Shown here: in pieces, positions 61,297-64,000 of the stretch
How positions within the stretch are numbered: position 1 is the stretch's first letter
How the letters are laid out: each line of letters begins with the position of its first letter
From: Novosphingobium profundi
GTDB taxonomy: Bacteria; Pseudomonadota; Alphaproteobacteria; Sphingomonadales; Sphingomonadaceae
DNA length: 64,000 nt
Direction of reading: 5' to 3'
Assembly: GCF_020524485.1 (NCBI RefSeq)
Contig: NZ_JAIVLF010000009.1
Location: 31,783-95,782, forward strand
Position numbers and translations under genes: made by a program
Notes under the pieces: generated by a model
Told to the model about the DNA's origin: nothing
Database searches by the model: none
The model's input: the letters and a program-made list of their open reading frames with translations, nothing else

Positions 61297-61320
61297 TTTA
61301 AGGGAAATTTAAAGGTAAAA
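61296..61320 (+). promoter_or_regulatory. AT-rich motif before the nitroreductase-like gene (copy 2)
   Basis: ATTTAAGGGAAATTTAAAGGTAAAA, beginning at the last base of the preceding stop codon. The same layout as the motif at 57322-57345 suggests a shared regulator-binding site. Confidence 0.4.
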
Positions 61321-61343
61321 TTTTATCTATTTGGAAACCCTGT

Positions 61344-62492
61344 TTGCAGGCGCGGGACGTTGCTCTCCTGCGGCAGACCAACGATGGACGGTGCCTTGTC
61401 TTGCTCCTGCGTCTCAAACATTTAGCTAAATCGATCCTCGCCGTAGGCTGGGTGAACAAGGCAGTTTCGCGCGCGCGCCATGCCGAGGCCGAGGTCTTTG
61501 GCTCAAACCGTGTGCTTGGGCACGTTCTTCATGCCCTGAACCCTTTGCCCTTCAACCGGGAACAAGCCGCCGTCATGCGCGGCGCGCGCAACTACCATCG
61601 CAACCTTCGCCGCGACAGGCGCAGCCATGTGCAACTGCGGCGGAACATTCACAGGCTGGAAAAGGGCCTGGTAATGCTGCCACGCCGCGATGTCTTCGCA
61701 ACGGATTACATTGCCGAGACGATGGCTGGCTATGTGCGTGCCGTCGCGCAGTTTGAGCGCAGTGCGGCAAGTATCGACAGGGATGAACTGGCCTGGGCGC
61801 ACGATGTGCTCGACGCCTATTTCCGGGCCTGCTCCCCAGGTCACAGGGTTATTGACGAGGCGCGCGAGACCTTTTCCGGCCTGCCACCGCTTTTCCCGAG
61901 TGGCGGCAAGGCCCCGACCCGTCGAGGCGATCGCGGCGCGAGCACGATTACCTTTGACGAACTGCGCGAACTTTCGTTGCAGCGCCGGTCCGTGCGCCAT
62001 TTCGAACAGCGACCAGTCCCCCGGGACCTGATCGACCGCGCTCTCGGTATTGCGGCCCAGGCGCCGACTGCCTGCAATCGCATGCCCTACGAGTTTCGGA
62101 TCTACGACGATCCCGACCTTGTGCGCGCGGTTGCGCAGCTGCCCTTTGGCGCCGCGGGGTTCGGCCACCAGATACCCACGCTGGCCGTCGTCGTCGGCAA
62201 GCTGGACAGCTACTTCAGCGCGCGCGACCGTCATGCGATCTACATAGATGCGAGCCTGGCTGCGATGTCGTTCCTTTTCGCGCTGGAAACGCTGGAACTG
62301 AGCAGCACCATCATCAACTGGCCCGATTTCGAACCGCTCGAGGCCCGGATGCAGCGCCTTCTGGGCCTCGATCTGTCCGAGCGTGTCGTCATGCTGATCG
62401 CGATTGGCTACAGTCACCCTGATGCCATGGTCCCGTACTCCCAGAAGAAGCAACTGGACAGCTTTCGCAGCTACAACAAGGTCGGGGAATGA
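61344..62492 (+). CDS. Nitroreductase-family protein of polysaccharide clusters
   Basis: 382 residues; the only plausible start in reach is TTG, so the exact N-terminus is uncertain. Residues ~1-190 form an N-terminal helical region with basic clusters; residues ~205-365 are a nitroreductase fold (LSLQRRSVRHFEQRPVPRDLIDRALGIAAQAPTACNRMPYEFRIYDDPDLV and, C-terminal, RVVMLIAIGYSHPDAMVPYSQKK), which binds FMN. Nitroreductase-like proteins with long N-terminal parts are repeatedly found with pyruvyl transferases in exopolysaccharide loci; the reaction is unknown. It overlaps the next gene (ATGA). Confidence 0.78.
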   Translation: MQARDVALLRQTNDGRCLVLLLRLKHLAKSILAVGWVNKAVSRARHAEAEVFGSNRVLGHVLHALNPLPFNREQAAVMRGARNYHRNLRRDRRSHVQLRRNIHRLEKGLVMLPRRDVFATDYIAETMAGYVRAVAQFERSAASIDRDELAWAHDVLDAYFRACSPGHRVIDEARETFSGLPPLFPSGGKAPTRRGDRGASTITFDELRELSLQRRSVRHFEQRPVPRDLIDRALGIAAQAPTACNRMPYEFRIYDDPDLVRAVAQLPFGAAGFGHQIPTLAVVVGKLDSYFSARDRHAIYIDASLAAMSFLFALETLELSSTIINWPDFEPLEARMQRLLGLDLSERVVMLIAIGYSHPDAMVPYSQKKQLDSFRSYNKVGE

Positions 62493-63487
62493 AGGCGCAC
62501 AGGCTCCTGGAGGAGGAGCAAGACCGTCCCCACCGGGCACGGCGCATGCGCAAGGTGGCGCTGCGCTGGTTGGCGCTGGCGCTCGTCGTGGCGGTATCCC
62601 TGCGCGCCTTCGGAACGTCCCTGGACACCGCATGGGACAAGGTCCGTGCCGATCCACCGGCCCTAGGGTGGCCGGTCATCGCCGCATGGCTGCTTTTTGC
62701 TGCGGCCGTACCTGTTTCGGGATGGCTGTGGGGGCGCGTGCTGCAGAGGCTCGAGAGCACACGGGTGGGCGCCGCCGACGCCATCGTCACGCATTGCTTC
62801 TCCTGGCTTCTCAAGTACCTGCCGGGCCAGATTGCAGCGCTGGTCTACAAGCTCGTCTGGGCTGAAAAGCGTGGTTTGGGCAAGACCGGCACAGGTCTCA
62901 GCTTCGTGTATGAAAACCTCTTCGTGCAGGTCGCGTCCTGGGCCCCGGCGCTGCTGATCCTTCCGCATGCCACCTTGGGCGCGCGCATCGGGAACGACAG
63001 CCTGCTTGCGGCATGCGGCGCTCTCGCGGCCATGGTGACGATTGTCTTTGCGCTCGGGCCGGGGGTGGGGCTGCTTTTGAAGCTGGTACGCAAACGGGGC
63101 AAGCTGACGGCAGGGCAAGGCCAGTTCGGCACGCTTTCGCCCGCGGCTTCGGCCCGGTTCATGGCCCTCTACCTGCTCCCGCGCCTGCTCAATGCGGTCG
63201 CCTTCGTGCTGATCTGTCTCCACATCACGCCTGTCGAACCTGCACAGATGCCGGCGCTTGGGGCGATTTACGTGCTGGCCGGGGCGATCGGGGTGCTCGC
63301 GGTGTTCGTACCGAGTGGCCTGGGCGTGCGCGAAGCCGCTATCATCCTGCTTGCAGCCCCGCTACTGGGCAGCTCGACCGCCATCATCGCCGCCTTCCTT
63401 GCGCGCTTTGTCTCCATCGCATCCGATGCCCTGGTGCTCGTGTTTGCGATCGCGCTGCGCGCCTTGCACGTCAGGAATCCCGTATGA
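62489..63487 (+). CDS. Flippase-like integral membrane protein (LPG synthase TM / UPF0104)
   Basis: 332 residues, in an ATGA overlap with the preceding gene. About eight helices; the family signature AVFVPSGLGVREAAIILLAAPLLG near residues 275-298 is clear. Proteins of this type include the membrane half of lysyl-phosphatidylglycerol synthase and AglD-like flippases. In this cluster a role in moving a lipid-linked sugar across the membrane is likely. It overlaps the pyruvyl transferase gene (ATGA). Confidence 0.82.
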   Translation: MKAHRLLEEEQDRPHRARRMRKVALRWLALALVVAVSLRAFGTSLDTAWDKVRADPPALGWPVIAAWLLFAAAVPVSGWLWGRVLQRLESTRVGAADAIVTHCFSWLLKYLPGQIAALVYKLVWAEKRGLGKTGTGLSFVYENLFVQVASWAPALLILPHATLGARIGNDSLLAACGALAAMVTIVFALGPGVGLLLKLVRKRGKLTAGQGQFGTLSPAASARFMALYLLPRLLNAVAFVLICLHITPVEPAQMPALGAIYVLAGAIGVLAVFVPSGLGVREAAIILLAAPLLGSSTAIIAAFLARFVSIASDALVLVFAIALRALHVRNPV

Positions 63488-64000
63488 GCACGCATGTTGC
63501 CATCATCGGTTCGGCTCTGTCCGGCAACAGGGGCGCATCGGCCATGCTGGAAGCCGCGATCGAGGGCATCTCCCGCCGCATCCCCGACGCCCGCTTCACG
63601 CTGTTCTCGATGTATCCCGACGAGGACCGGGCGCTGAACCACTATCCGAACCTCACGATCGTACCTGCCGGGCCGCTGCGTCTCGGGATCGTGATCAATT
63701 CCCTGGCGCTTCTCTACTGGCTGCTGCCCCCATTACGCTCCGTTCTGGCCCGCAGCTGCGGCGCGATCAAGGCGCTGCGCGACGCGGACGTTCTGCTCGA
63801 TCAGGGCGGCATCACCTTTTGCGATGGCCGGGAGAAATTCCTGCTCTACAACGTCGCCTCGGTCCTGCCCGCCCTTTTCATGCGGGTCCCGGTGGTCAAG
63901 TGCGCGCAAGCCATGGGACCGTTCCGCAGCCGGGTGAACCGGCTTGCCGCAAGGGCGATCCTGCCGCGCATGCGGCTCATTGTCTCGCGCGGGCGGATTA
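63484..64000 (+). CDS. Polysaccharide pyruvyl transferase (WcaK/CsaB family), 3' partial
   Basis: 172 residues visible; the gene runs out of the window. ATG in an ATGA overlap with the flippase-like gene. The N-terminus IIGSALSGNRGASAMLEAAIEGISRRIPDARFTLFSM and the element DVLLDQGGITFCDG are typical. Family chemistry: addition of pyruvate ketals, from phosphoenolpyruvate, to sugars of exopolysaccharide. This would give the polymer acidic groups. The distal cluster genes are unseen. Confidence 0.88.
   Translation, partial: MSTHVAIIGSALSGNRGASAMLEAAIEGISRRIPDARFTLFSMYPDEDRALNHYPNLTIVPAGPLRLGIVINSLALLYWLLPPLRSVLARSCGAIKALRDADVLLDQGGITFCDGREKFLLYNVASVLPALFMRVPVVKCAQAMGPFRSRVNRLAARAILPRMRLIVSRGRI

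Overview
The window is GC-rich, densely packed DNA from an alphaproteobacterium. A sphingomonad such as Novosphingobium is the best guess: there is a LigM/DesA-type tetrahydrofolate-dependent O-demethylase, an RPA-family replication initiator next to parA/parB, many paired GC hairpins, and the codon use fits. The parA-parB-repA block with an adjacent iteron region indicates a megaplasmid or chromid rather than the main chromosome. The taxonomic call is inference from gene families, not from a marker gene. I saw no tRNA, rRNA, insertion sequence or CRISPR array.

Layout. (1) 1-19.4 kb is a surface polysaccharide locus. It holds a KpsE/KpsM/KpsT ABC-2 capsule exporter whose ATPase carries an extra, apparently degenerate methyltransferase domain; two glycosyltransferases; a HAD-type protein; a ~1,600-residue multidomain glycosyltransferase; an AT-richer sulfotransferase; a secreted GH5 glycosidase; and the four dTDP-L-rhamnose genes (rfbC-B-D-A). 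(2) 19.4-31 kb holds a Fic protein, an M1 aminopeptidase, a BON-MscS channel, topoisomerase IB, two L,D-transpeptidases, two small proteins, and the O-demethylase with a divergent AraC regulator. (3) 32-46.4 kb holds a TbpB-like surface lipoprotein with its Slam partner, an HWE histidine kinase, a FUSC transporter, an outer-membrane barrel, three Fe(II)/2-oxoglutarate oxygenases close together, and a radical-SAM/UdgX DNA-damage pair. (4) 46.4-54.3 kb is the replicon core: a TetR repressor with three operators, a small WGR protein, parA, parB, repA, an origin region with spaced iterons, and a RES/Xre toxin-antitoxin pair. (5) 54.5-64 kb is a second exopolysaccharide cluster: a GT2, two GT-C enzymes, a UGM-like flavoprotein, GtrA, a nitroreductase-like protein, a flippase-like protein and a polysaccharide pyruvyl transferase cut by the window edge.

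How it fits together. The two polysaccharide clusters flank housekeeping, envelope and replication functions, so the replicon is a carrier of surface chemistry (rhamnose, possible sulfation and pyruvylation, ABC-2 export). The most interesting non-coding signals concern replication and partition. The 16-bp palindrome GTTTCC-N4-GGAAAC occurs three times (25,022; 51,024 just after parB; 52,155 inside repA) and is a candidate parS. Five direct iterons at 22-32 bp spacing plus one inverted copy lie downstream of repA. A long stem-loop lies between parB and repA. Other strong signals are the KpsT/pseudo-methyltransferase fusion, the Slam system, the TetR operators with no target gene, and a perfect 11-bp dyad in front of the Fic gene.
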